This document shows, piece by piece, positions 36,171 to 44,495 of a stretch of 64,000 nt of DNA. Position 1 is the first letter of the stretch. The number at the start of each line of letters is the position of its first letter. The notes beneath the pieces are model-generated. The model saw only the letters and a program-made list of their open reading frames with translations, had not been told where the DNA came from and searched no databases. The stretch comes from JBCCCJ01 sp039029315 (GTDB taxonomy: Bacteria; Bacteroidota; Bacteroidia; J057): NCBI GenBank assembly GCA_039029315.1, contig JBCCGK010000003.1:137361-201360 (forward strand), read 5' to 3'. A program made the position numbers and the translations under genes.

Positions 36171-36647
36171 CTAGTTTGAACTAATTCTTATATAATGGCA
36201 TCTACCATTAAATACATGAAATCTGAAAACCACCTTACATTTGGGGGCAAAAAGGACATAATTTTCAACCCCATCAAACCTTATCTGTGGATATTGTTTT
36301 TTTACACTGATAAGTTTTTTTCCAACCATTGAAGACAATTCATCAATTCTGTGCTCATTTTTAAGAATTGAAAAAAAAGAACCAAAAGAATACTCATTTA
36401 CAATTTCAAAATTTACACTTATAGATTTAATCTCTTGATTGCTTTCAAGGAAAGCAATCAAGATTGAAAAATTCTGATGCAATCTAAAGCTTCCTAATAA
36501 CTTGCCTTCTAGGAGTTTCTTTTGATTGTGGCTAAGCTTAACTAAATCCTTCTCACTAAAAAGAGGAGAGATACCTTCTGATTTTCCTAGAAAGGAGTAG
36601 TGATCGGATATCTTACTCCCTATTTTTATTCCCAAAAGAGTTCTCAT
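36171..36647 (-). CDS. Putative immunity protein for the RHS tip toxin
   Basis: The 158-aa product (MRTLLGIKIGSKISDHYSFLG...) has no signal peptide and no family I recognise. It starts 37 bases after the RHS tip gene ends, on the same strand, exactly where immunity genes sit in RHS and polymorphic-toxin loci. The gene is clearly richer in A and T than the neighbouring transporter genes, as are many toxin tips and immunity genes gained by exchange. The function is inferred from position. Confidence 0.6.
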   Translation of the reverse strand: MRTLLGIKIGSKISDHYSFLGKSEGISPLFSEKDLVKLSHNQKKLLEGKLLGSFRLHQNFSILIAFLESNQEIKSISVNFEIVNEYSFGSFFSILKNEHRIDELSSMVGKKLISVKKQYPQIRFDGVENYVLFAPKCKVVFRFHVFNGRCHYIRISSN

Positions 36648-36683
36648 AGATAATAATTACGCAATTATTTTTCTTACTAAACA

Positions 36684-37661
36684 TTAATTATCAAGATTGA
36701 GTGGGTCTAAATCCTCATCTGTAAGATTGTATTCGTTTTTTAGTCTGCTTCTTACTCTCATCAATTCAGACTGCTTTTTTCTAAGGTTATTCCTAAGAGT
36801 CTTTCTTCTGCTAGCATATTCGGCCATTAAATCATGAAGACTGTCGTGATCTAGCTTTGCAGCATCTCTTACTTCCTCATGGTTTAATGGGTTTTTCATT
36901 TTGTCCCATGCTTCAGCTCTGCGACTTGATACATCATCAAACATTATATCTATCGATTCAGCTTCTCTAGATAGTTTTCTCACCTCTACTTGAAGCTTAA
37001 AATGTTTATCTTTGAGTTTACGAAATACTCTTCCTCCCCCACTACCATTAGCAAACAAAGCATTAGGGGGAATCAATTTATTCCCTAAAATAACAATACC
37101 ACCCGTAACAATTCCTGCCAATCCTTCATCTCCTATGACTTCTCCTTGCCTATGTATAGCAGGGTACAGCTCATTATTGTTGATCTTATAACTCCCATCA
37201 CCGACAGTCTGGCTGTATAAGTTTTGACCAAATGTTCCATAAATTGTACCTACATCACTTCCTGTTTGAACAGCAGCATTGACCCCTCCTTTGACGAGTA
37301 CTGGAATGCTTTCAGTAGGACTGGTTGTAGCCAAGTAAACCACTCCTTGGGCGGTGGAAACACCAAGGTCATACAATTTTCCTCCTGCCCAACTAAAGGC
37401 TTTGCCTATTTCCCCTGGAATCTCATGCAATTGAACACTTTCCAGTCCTTCCAACTCATAAGAGTCAATCACCCGATTCTCGGAAAATACATACGGACTC
37501 AGATGAGCATACTTTGGCAAGGAAGTCAGTGGGTCAGTAGACAAGAACCTTGCAGCCCTTGCGTCATACATCCTAAACTTATAGTTAATCGAGTTTCCGC
37601 TGCCCTTTATTTCATCATCTTTTTCTTGGCCTTGGAACCCGAAGCGGTATCCCTCAGCCTT
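36684..37661 (-). pseudogene. RHS repeat-associated core plus toxin-like C-terminal tip (5' truncated)
   Basis: The frame opens directly after the TAG stop of dctM (37662-37664), in the same frame: KAEGYRFGFQGQEKDDE, a segment with INYKFRMYDARAARFLSTDPL, then HLSPYVFSENRVIDSYELEG, the classic RHS core boundary. An internal ATG at 37571 would give 295 aa. The variable tip (about residues 50-295 of that form) has small glycine-rich segments and a long charged helical end (RRKTLRNNLRKKQSELMRVRSRLKNE); I recognise no nuclease motif. The large YD-repeat shell is missing, so it is an orphan tip, not a working secreted toxin unless recombined. Confidence 0.75.
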
Positions 37662-38960
37662 CTACATCATCCCAAATACAGCTGGTAACCAAAGGCTCAA
37701 TGCTGGAATGTAGGTGACGAGAATCAAGGCAATGATCATTGCTATGAACATCGGTAACAAGGGACGAATGACTTTGCTGATACTGACTTTCGATACGGCA
37801 GAGCCGACAAAGAGTACAGACCCAACGGGAGGCGTACAGAGACCAATACAAAGATTGAGGACCATGATGATGCCAAAATGCACGGGGTCCAGACCCAGCT
37901 TGGTTACAACAGGCAGAAAGATAGGGGTGAAAATGAGGACAGCGGGTGTCATGTCCATAAAGACCCCAACGAACAGGAGAAGAAGATTGATAATCATCAG
38001 AACAACAATCTTGCTATCGCTGATGGACAAGAGGAGCTCACTGACATTCTGGGGAATATTTTCGAAAGCCATCACCCAGGACATGGCCATAGAGGTGGCT
38101 ACCAGGATCATCACAATGGAGGTCGTCTTGACAGAACTCAACAGAATGTCTGGCATGTCCTTCCAGCGAATTTCTTTGTAGACAAAGGCAAGAACCATGG
38201 CATACAAGACCGCAACTGCAGATGCTTCTGTCGCTGTAAAAATGCCCGCAATGATTCCTCCGATCACGATGATAAGAAGAAGGAGACTGGGCAAGGCATC
38301 GACAAAGGATTTGAATGTATCGGAAAGCTTGGACAGCTTATCGGTCGGATATTTTCTTTTGATCGCAAACCAGGCTGCTACGCCCATCAAGGTCAATCCG
38401 ACGAGGAATCCGGGAATGTAACCAGCGACAAACAGTGCGCCTATAGAAGCACCACCGCTGGCCAGTGAATACACAATCAGGACATTGCTGGGAGGAATAA
38501 TCAAGCCAGTCGTAGCGGATGAAATGTTGACTGCTGCGCTCACTTCTTCATCATAGCCTTCTTTGACCATGCGTTCATGCATCACCCCTCCAATGGCTGA
38601 AGCAGCAGCTACAGCTGAGCCTGAGATTGCTCCAAACATCATATTGGCGATGATATTCACATGCGCGAGTCCGCCAGGCAGCCAGCCGATCAATGCCTTG
38701 GCGAAGTTGATGAGTCGTTGAGCGATCCCGCCCTGATTCATGAGTTGACCTGCAAGGATGAAAAATGGAATGGCCAATAAGGCAAAACTGTCCAGGCCGG
38801 TCCCCATACGCTGGGCGATGGTCGTGAAGGCCGTCAAGGAATCCATGCTGACCAATAGCGTAAGCAGGGAAGATAAGCCGATGCTATAGGCAATCGGGAC
38901 TCCGGCGGCCAGTAAGGTGAGAAAACTGAGGACGAGGATAAGTATTTCGATGACTTCCAT
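37662..38960 (-). CDS. dctM: TRAP transporter large permease subunit (DctM)
   Basis: The 432-aa membrane protein has about 12 helices and the DctM pattern: VPIAYSIGLSSLLTLL, IPFFILAGQLMNQGGIAQRLI, GAISGSAVAAASAIGGVM, SATTGLIIPPSNVLIVYS and DMTPAVLIFTPIFLPV. It is the ion-coupled channel of a tripartite ATP-independent periplasmic transporter. The C-terminus (SLWLPAVFG) looks complete. dctQ lies 33 bases upstream. Downstream the RHS relic starts at its very stop codon. Confidence 0.96.
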   Translation of the reverse strand: MEVIEILILVLSFLTLLAAGVPIAYSIGLSSLLTLLVSMDSLTAFTTIAQRMGTGLDSFALLAIPFFILAGQLMNQGGIAQRLINFAKALIGWLPGGLAHVNIIANMMFGAISGSAVAAASAIGGVMHERMVKEGYDEEVSAAVNISSATTGLIIPPSNVLIVYSLASGGASIGALFVAGYIPGFLVGLTLMGVAAWFAIKRKYPTDKLSKLSDTFKSFVDALPSLLLLIIVIGGIIAGIFTATEASAVAVLYAMVLAFVYKEIRWKDMPDILLSSVKTTSIVMILVATSMAMSWVMAFENIPQNVSELLLSISDSKIVVLMIINLLLLFVGVFMDMTPAVLIFTPIFLPVVTKLGLDPVHFGIIMVLNLCIGLCTPPVGSVLFVGSAVSKVSISKVIRPLLPMFIAMIIALILVTYIPALSLWLPAVFGMM

Positions 38961-38993
38961 GGGAATAATTCTTGAAGAGCGTATGTGGGGAGA

Positions 38994-39458
38994 CTAGCCT
39001 TGTTCGGGTTTTCTCAGAATATTTTCCATTGAGTAAAAAACGATGAGGATGCCGCTAATAGGAATGGAGAGATATACGATCCACATCGGAAGGGCCATGG
39101 CGGAAGAAATTTGTTCCAGGGTCATGGTGAGATACACCAGACGCGACCCACCAATGGCCATGGCCAATAAGCCAAAAAGCGCGACAACGACTTGAATATT
39201 GATATCGAGATTCCTTGCCTTTGAACCCTCCAGACGGCTGGGAAGCAAGTCAATGGCCAGATGCAATTTTTGACCGGTTGCATAGGCCGCACCCAGTAAT
39301 CCAAGCCATATCAGCAGAAATCGTGTCAGTTCTTCGGTCCATGAACTGGGACTCTGGAGCAGATAGCGTGAGAACACCTGCCAGAGAACATTCACAACCA
39401 TGACCCCCATGATGAAGATGAGGACTTTTTCCAAAATTGAATCAATTGATTTTTTCAT
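38994..39458 (-). CDS. dctQ: TRAP transporter small permease subunit (DctQ)
   Basis: The 154-aa product has four membrane helices (about residues 10-30, 45-65, 85-105, 125-145) and the DctQ signature SPSSWTEELTRFLLIWLGLLGAAYA, followed by HLAIDLLP. It forms the membrane complex with DctM. Its start codon overlaps the dctP stop by 4 bases (ATGA), so translation is coupled. Confidence 0.95.
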   Translation of the reverse strand: MKKSIDSILEKVLIFIMGVMVVNVLWQVFSRYLLQSPSSWTEELTRFLLIWLGLLGAAYATGQKLHLAIDLLPSRLEGSKARNLDINIQVVVALFGLLAMAIGGSRLVYLTMTLEQISSAMALPMWIVYLSIPISGILIVFYSMENILRKPEQG

Positions 39459-40450
39459 TCTCCTGGGGCGTTGACGGATTGAATTTGTTGAATCAAATCA
39501 TAGACCTCCGGGTCGTCCTTGAAGGAAGCCAACATTTCCTGAAGTTTGTCCATAAAAGGCTCCTTATTGGGACGGATGATTTCGACACCCGCTTTTTGAA
39601 CCTCTTCCAGGCATTCCAGTTCAGATTTCGCCCAGATCTCCCGCTGAAATACAACAGACTCAGCAACTGCATCAGACAACCACTTTTTCTCCTGCTCACT
39701 TAATCTCTCCCATACCAGAGTACTTATAATCAGAATATCGGGCAGGAAAGTATGTTCGTTGAGCGCATAATACTTGCAGACTTCATAATGTCGGGAGGTA
39801 AAAAAACTTGGAGGATTATTCTCTGCTCCATCCACTACCCCTTGCTGCAACGCACTGTACAGCTCCCCCCATGCAATAGGTGTGGCCGAGCCTCCGAGGG
39901 CATTGACCATATCTGTGGCTGTCTTGGACGGCATGACCCGGATTTTGAGTCCATCGAGATCTTCGGGACTTTTGATGGGGCGATCTTTGGTGTAAAAACT
40001 TCGGCTCCCTGCATCATAAAAACACAAGCCCCGCAACAAAAACTGGGCAGGCTCCTCCAACAATTGCTCCCCGATCGGACCATCCAGAACAGCAAAGTGA
40101 TGTTCTCTTCCCCGAAATACATAAGGCAATCCAAGTACTTTGGTTTTGGGGGCGAAATTTTCGAGAACCCCTGCGGACACTTTTGTAATAGCGATGCTCC
40201 CAATCTGTAAGAGCTCGAGTAGTTGTCTTTCGGTGCCAAGCTGCTGGGCGGGATAAATGTCAATCTGCAATTGGCCCCCAGACTTTTCCGCAGCTTTGTC
40301 CGCCATGAAAACCATTGCTTCATGAACCGGGTGATTGGTAGCCAGACCGTGGGCTAGTTTTAGGGTGGTGGTATTGCCAGCTTTTTGGCAGCTGTTCAAG
40401 CTGATGAGCACGGCAAGGCTCCAAAATAGAAGGTAGTAATAGTGTCTCAT
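39455..40450 (-). CDS. dctP: TRAP transporter substrate-binding lipoprotein (DctP)
   Basis: The start MRHYYYLLFWSLAVLISLNSC gives a lipoprotein signal (lipid Cys about residue 22); the 46 residues upstream in the same frame do not. The 331-aa protein has the DctP fold: LAHGLATNHPVHEAM, then GLKIRVMPSKTATDMVNALGG with the ligand-carboxylate Arg, IAWGELYSALQQGVVDGAENN and a C-terminal helix. TRAP systems import C4-dicarboxylates, uronates, sialic acid and similar acids. A uronate would fit the neighbouring sugar locus but is not proven. Lipid anchoring of DctP is less usual than a free periplasmic form. Confidence 0.93.
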   Translation of the reverse strand: MRHYYYLLFWSLAVLISLNSCQKAGNTTTLKLAHGLATNHPVHEAMVFMADKAAEKSGGQLQIDIYPAQQLGTERQLLELLQIGSIAITKVSAGVLENFAPKTKVLGLPYVFRGREHHFAVLDGPIGEQLLEEPAQFLLRGLCFYDAGSRSFYTKDRPIKSPEDLDGLKIRVMPSKTATDMVNALGGSATPIAWGELYSALQQGVVDGAENNPPSFFTSRHYEVCKYYALNEHTFLPDILIISTLVWERLSEQEKKWLSDAVAESVVFQREIWAKSELECLEEVQKAGVEIIRPNKEPFMDKLQEMLASFKDDPEVYDLIQQIQSVNAPGE

Positions 40451-40652
40451 ATTGGTTCGTAAGAGAAGCAAGTAATCGGAATTTTCCCAATTCTCCAATA
40501 AACTTTCTGCTGCTAGAGCGATTTTGAAGGATGGAATGCGTGCAATGCTTTGATTTTTATTCTCGTCGAATATTTCATACCTTTCCATACACCGCTATTC
40601 AATCAAGACTTAGTTTTCGCTCACTTTCTTTCACTACTCTATCCTCCTCATC

Positions 40653-41840
40653 ATGAAGTACACTATCTGTCTAGCATTATGTGGCGCCTTATTGTTCGGC
40701 ATTGCATGCCAGAAAGACACCCATATTCCGATTTCTGAACCAAACCCGGCATTTGAAGCTGCGATTGAGGCTACCTTGGATTTGCCTGCATCCCCTTATG
40801 CTTATTCTTTGTTGACAGAAGGAGTGCATGGCGCGCCAGAGACGAGAGAGCCGCTCGATTACAATCTTGTTACTTTGGGACGGACATTGTTTTATGACAA
40901 AGCCTTATCTATTGACAATTCCGTTTCTTGTGGGTCTTGCCATCAACAAGCATTGGGATTTGCCGACGATGTCGCTTTTAGTGATGGTGTAAATGGGCAT
41001 GTCACGGATCGAAATACTCTGGCACTTCAAACCCTGGCAAGTGTAGCCGAAACATATGGCGGTGTAACTGTCAGCAACAGCAGTTCCAGGCTGTTTTGGG
41101 ATGAGCGTACTGCCCACCCTGAGGCACAGATCATGCAGACCATGCTGAATGAGAAAGAAATGGGAATGGACCCCTATGCCCTGCCCGATAAATTGAAAAA
41201 ATTTGACTACTACCATGGATTGTGGCAAAGGCTCAATGGTACTGATATTAACAGTTTCATGTCTGCCAGAGATATTACCAAGGCATTGGGTGCCTTCATG
41301 TCTTCTCTCCAAACGACAGACTCCAAATTCGATCAGGGCATGTTTCAATTGGGCCATAATGTGAGAGCTGATTTTAAGAATTTTTCAGCTTCCGAGAATT
41401 TGGGCAAAAATCTGTTCATGACTAATTGTGCCAGTTGTCATGCCTTCTCCCTCTCTGCGAATGTAGGGCTACAGTTTAGCCGCGCACACACCACTGCCTG
41501 CAATGGACTGGATAATGAATACCAGGACAAGGGAGCCGGTGGAATCAGAGGAAATGGTCTCCTCGATGGCGTCTTCAAAATTCCTGGTCTAAGAAATATT
41601 GAAGTATCTGCACCTTATATGCACGATGGCCGATTCAATACGCTGGAAGAAGTAGTCGAACATTACAATTCCGGGGTGAAGGATCACAAAAATCTGGATC
41701 ATCTGCTGAAGGACCGTAATGGTCATGCCAAGCGCTTGAATCTTAGTCCTGTAGAAGTCGCCGCATTGGTGGACTTTTTGAAAACCTTGACAGATCCTGT
41801 CGCCTTGAACGATCCAAAATGGTCAGATCCCTTCAAGTAA
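40653..41840 (+). CDS. Di-heme cytochrome c peroxidase lipoprotein, copy 1
   Basis: The 395-aa product has a lipobox (LLFGIAC) and the CcpA/MauG family pattern with two c-type haem sites, CGSCH at C93-H97 and CASCH at C259-H263. RNTLALQTL, NEKEMGMDP, GVFKIPGLRNIEVSAPYMHDGRF and VVEHYNSG are other family blocks. It reduces H2O2 in the periplasm with electrons from a cytochrome or, in MauG-like members, oxidises a partner. A close paralogue lies at 44496, and a LytS/LytR pair lies between them. Confidence 0.94.
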   Translation: MKYTICLALCGALLFGIACQKDTHIPISEPNPAFEAAIEATLDLPASPYAYSLLTEGVHGAPETREPLDYNLVTLGRTLFYDKALSIDNSVSCGSCHQQALGFADDVAFSDGVNGHVTDRNTLALQTLASVAETYGGVTVSNSSSRLFWDERTAHPEAQIMQTMLNEKEMGMDPYALPDKLKKFDYYHGLWQRLNGTDINSFMSARDITKALGAFMSSLQTTDSKFDQGMFQLGHNVRADFKNFSASENLGKNLFMTNCASCHAFSLSANVGLQFSRAHTTACNGLDNEYQDKGAGGIRGNGLLDGVFKIPGLRNIEVSAPYMHDGRFNTLEEVVEHYNSGVKDHKNLDHLLKDRNGHAKRLNLSPVEVAALVDFLKTLTDPVALNDPKWSDPFK

Positions 41841-41893
41841 ACTCATAGAAGAATCTTATAGGTTCGTCCTACTGAATCAGACATTGGTAGGAT

Positions 41894-41956
41894 AAATTCA
41901 GAGTTAAATCAAAAAAAATGCGAAGCTCGCATACATCTTGGTTTAACTCTGAATTT
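41894..41956. terminator. Long inverted repeat between peroxidase and kinase genes
   Basis: AAATTCAGAGTTAAA (41894-41908) and its exact complement TTTAACTCTGAATTT (41942-41956) enclose 33 bases with an inner GCGA/TCGC hairpin. It starts about 50 bases after the peroxidase stop and ends 8 bases before the kinase ATG. It may end the upstream transcript or control the kinase gene's start. Confidence 0.45.
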
Positions 41957-41964
41957 TTTGATTT

Positions 41965-43029
41965 ATGTTAGAGGGTAAATTCTTGCCTGCATTCTTAATG
42001 ATTTCACCACATACATACAAACGATGGGTCTGGTTTGTCCATGTCCTGTTTTGGACGGTGTTTGTTGCGTTGGTAGTCATCATTTTAGCAGGGATATTGA
42101 AGCGGGTGGATCAGGCCATTTTGTTAAGTCTTCCAAGTCTTGTCGGTATGTTGGTGCTGGTGTATGTTCATTTGAACGTCCTGGTTCCCAGGTTTTTTAT
42201 CCCGAAACGCTATTGGCTGTTTGGAATGTGGCTATTCCTTCTTGTGTTGGCGACGACAGGGTTTCGTATAGTAGTGAGCAGGGCGCTTATCAACTGGTTG
42301 GGGTGGGAAGAGTTGACAATATTCATTGGCTCCAATTTGTATGTGGGGACTTTTTTTGGAAGTCTGTTCATGTTGATGCTCTCTATTCCCCTCTATCTGA
42401 TCGAAAATTGGCTCAAGCGAACGGAATTGGAAAAAGAGCTGACCACTCAAAGCCTGGAAGCAGAATTGCGATTTCTCAAAGCGCAGGTCAATCCTCATTT
42501 TCTGTTCAATGCCTTGAACAACATTTATGCCCTCTCCTTTACCCAATCAGCTAAAGCGCCTGAGATGATTCTCAAATTGTCGGAGATGATGAGTTATATG
42601 CTGTATGAGTGCAAAGGAGAGACCGTCCGCTTGGAATCCGAGCTGGTATATTTGAAGAACTTCATCGATTTGCAACAACTCAAAAAAGATGGGGAACAAC
42701 ATATTCAATTTGAAGTAAGTGGGCCTTTAGAGGCAATTCAGATTCCCCCCATGTTGTTGATTCCATTTTTTGAAAATGCCTTTAAACATGGCAACATAGA
42801 TGACACTACTGCAGGTTGGCTAAGCAGTAGTCTGGAGGTTGTGAATCAGCAGATCTCCTTTCATATTCGGAATAGCGTAAACCCCAACCGGCGCAAGGCA
42901 CCTCCTGGAGGCGTCGGCCTGGCCAATGTTCGTGAGCGCTTGCGCTTGATTTATCCTGACAAGCATACCCTGATTATCCAATCACAAGAGAAGGAATTTT
43001 CTGTTCACCTTACCCTCGATCTGTCATGA
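41965..43029 (+). CDS. LytS-type sensor histidine kinase
   Basis: The 354-aa product has four membrane helices in its first 150 residues, then the His_kinase (PF06580-type) core: LEAELRFLKAQVNPHFLFNALNNIYAL, where the phospho-acceptor His lies in NPHFLFN (about residue 178). MLLIPFFENAFKHG and GGVGLANVRERL form the ATP site. An ATG 33 bases in is an alternative start. It overlaps the response regulator gene by 4 bases. The signal is unknown. By position it may control the flanking peroxidase genes. Confidence 0.93.
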   Translation: MLEGKFLPAFLMISPHTYKRWVWFVHVLFWTVFVALVVIILAGILKRVDQAILLSLPSLVGMLVLVYVHLNVLVPRFFIPKRYWLFGMWLFLLVLATTGFRIVVSRALINWLGWEELTIFIGSNLYVGTFFGSLFMLMLSIPLYLIENWLKRTELEKELTTQSLEAELRFLKAQVNPHFLFNALNNIYALSFTQSAKAPEMILKLSEMMSYMLYECKGETVRLESELVYLKNFIDLQQLKKDGEQHIQFEVSGPLEAIQIPPMLLIPFFENAFKHGNIDDTTAGWLSSSLEVVNQQISFHIRNSVNPNRRKAPPGGVGLANVRERLRLIYPDKHTLIIQSQEKEFSVHLTLDLS

Positions 43030-43751
43030 GTTATCGATGTTTGATTGTAGACGATGAGCGGCCGGCATTGAGCCTGTTGACTGCCTATATCGCCAAATTG
43101 CCGCAACTGGAACTGGTCCAATCTTGTGAAAGCGGGACTGATGCGTTGCATGTTCTTCAGTCAACGCCCATCGATATTTTGTTCCTTGACATACAGATGC
43201 CAGACCTGACCGGCCTGGAGTTACTGCAAACATTGCCCCGAACACCTCAGGTGGTGATGACAACTGCTTATCGGGACTATGCAGTAGAGGGCTTTGCCTT
43301 GAATGTAACAGATTATCTGGTCAAGCCCTTCTCCTTTGATCGATTTGTTCAGGCGGTCAACCGTGCCATTGAGCAACATGGTCTGGTTCAGCAATCCGGA
43401 CGTCCCCCTGAATCTGGCGAGGCCGAAGCACAAGTGGCAGGGGATCATTTTTTTGTTCGAACTGGACACCGAATCAAAAAGGTTCGCTACCAGGAGGTCC
43501 ATTATGTGGAGAGTATGCGGGAATATGTGCGAATTCATGCTGAAAACAAACGCTATATGGTTCACCAAACCATGAGTTCAATGGAAAAAAGATTGAGCAT
43601 GTATGGCTTCATTCGTGTGCATCGGTCATTTCTTGTCAATCTGGAATATCTGGACAGCCTTCAAGGCAATCGCATCTTTATTGGGGAGACAGAGATTCCG
43701 ATAGGCGGAAATTATAAGAAGGCGTTGTTTGATCGAATAGAACTGCTATAA
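43026..43751 (+). CDS. LytTR-type response regulator
   Basis: The 241-aa product has a receiver domain (residues 1-120; phospho-acceptor Asp in ILFLDIQMPDLTG, with DDE at 9-11 and the late Lys in YLVKPF) and a LytTR DNA-binding domain (about 145-241, with VHYVESMREYVRIH, MSSMEKRLSMYGFIRVHRSFLVNL and GGNYKKAL). It forms a two-component pair with the overlapping kinase gene. LytTR regulators bind direct repeats upstream of their targets. Confidence 0.95.
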   Translation: MSYRCLIVDDERPALSLLTAYIAKLPQLELVQSCESGTDALHVLQSTPIDILFLDIQMPDLTGLELLQTLPRTPQVVMTTAYRDYAVEGFALNVTDYLVKPFSFDRFVQAVNRAIEQHGLVQQSGRPPESGEAEAQVAGDHFFVRTGHRIKKVRYQEVHYVESMREYVRIHAENKRYMVHQTMSSMEKRLSMYGFIRVHRSFLVNLEYLDSLQGNRIFIGETEIPIGGNYKKALFDRIELL

Positions 43752-43948
43752 CACAAGAAGTGGCATGAGTGTGGGAATTCCTGGAAGAGAAATATGTGAA
43801 ATCCTCAGTTTGACTTTGGCCAAAATGGGAATCCCAATCTCCTATCAAGACCTCACCTGCCATTTTTCAATGAAGTAGGTGGACATATTTGCATATGCTT
43901 ATTCTATTCCTCCCCACCAAAGGGGGAAATCGTTGATTCCTGGCCTTG
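43752..43948. other. Intergenic region, left part of the gap before peroxidase 2
   Basis: No gene is seen. Around 43868-43890 the sequence TGAAGTAGGTGGACATATTTGC is the inverted form of the tail of the following repeat, so the repeat unit may extend from here to about 44027 with inverted ends. Confidence 0.4.
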
Positions 43949-44032
43949 TGGACTGATATCTCCCGCTGGCGGGAGAGCGAGAGGGTGGAAGATGATTAGC
44001 AAATATACATGTGTCCACTTACTTAGAATGAA
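43949..44032. repeat. Dispersed repeat with CTCCCG/CGGGAG hairpin, copy 2
   Basis: This is the better-preserved copy, with the perfect hairpin TCTCCCGCTGGCGGGAGA. It is followed by GAGAGGGTGGAAGATGATT, then GCAAATATACATGTGTCC and a CTTACTTA tail. It aligns without gaps to 33029-33112. No coding capacity. Confidence 0.6.
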
Positions 44033-44065
44033 TCAACATCGCTCCAAAATGGCGAAGTTTATTAA

Positions 44066-44226
44066 GAGACTGTTTAGGAATCTGTGCTGAGAATTTTCAT
44101 CGTGTATTTTTTTCTCAGGCAAGGCTCTTTTTTGTTCTCATAGTGGGGCTATGAGAACAAAAAAAGCCGCAGAATGAAGAAAAAAGACGCATACAAAAAA
44201 TAAGTGACAGATTTTCAAACAGTCTC
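44066..44226. mobile_element. 161-bp palindromic MITE-like element, copy B
   Basis: The termini GAGACTGTTT and AAACAGTCTC and the internal stem CTCATAG/CTATGAG match copy A at 2862-3022 in inverted orientation; both are 161 bp long and differ at about 15 positions. The flanks are TAA on the left and TTA on the right, so a TNA-type 3-bp target is only partly kept. It has no reading frame and would have to be moved by a transposase made elsewhere. Confidence 0.78.
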
Positions 44227-44408
44227 TTATTCAAAAAAACTAAAGCTAACTACAGGCTGGAATGAAGGAAAATTTTGTTTTCAAAATGGCCAAAGTCAAA
44301 CAGTCTCTCAGACTTCAGTCAGATGTTTCTCTCGGCCAGTTCATTGCCCTACGCTAATGGTGAATACAAATATGTGTGTTGAACTTAGCGGATGATGTCA
44401 AATTTGTC

Positions 44409-44416
44409 TACCTTTG
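44409..44416 (+). promoter_or_regulatory. Candidate -7 element for peroxidase 2
   Basis: TACCTTTG fits TAnnTTTG and lies about 80 bases before the start codon of the second peroxidase. No good -33 TTTG at standard spacing is evident. Confidence 0.3.
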
Positions 44417-44495
44417 CTTCATACTTCTCCGGGAAATTCTCTATGAACACATAGAGTTGGTCTGCTTGTCTGATCAACCATAACTTGAATTTCCT

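Noticed and set aside
37569..38960. A dctM-RHS fusion protein
   Set aside because: The frames are continuous except for a TAG, but the DctM C-terminus is complete and normal. A fusion would need stop-codon readthrough, for which there is no sequence evidence.
44298..44308. A third AAACAGTCTCT end of the 161-bp element
   Set aside because: Only 10-11 bases match, no opposite end is found at a fitting distance, and chance or a tiny relic cannot be separated.
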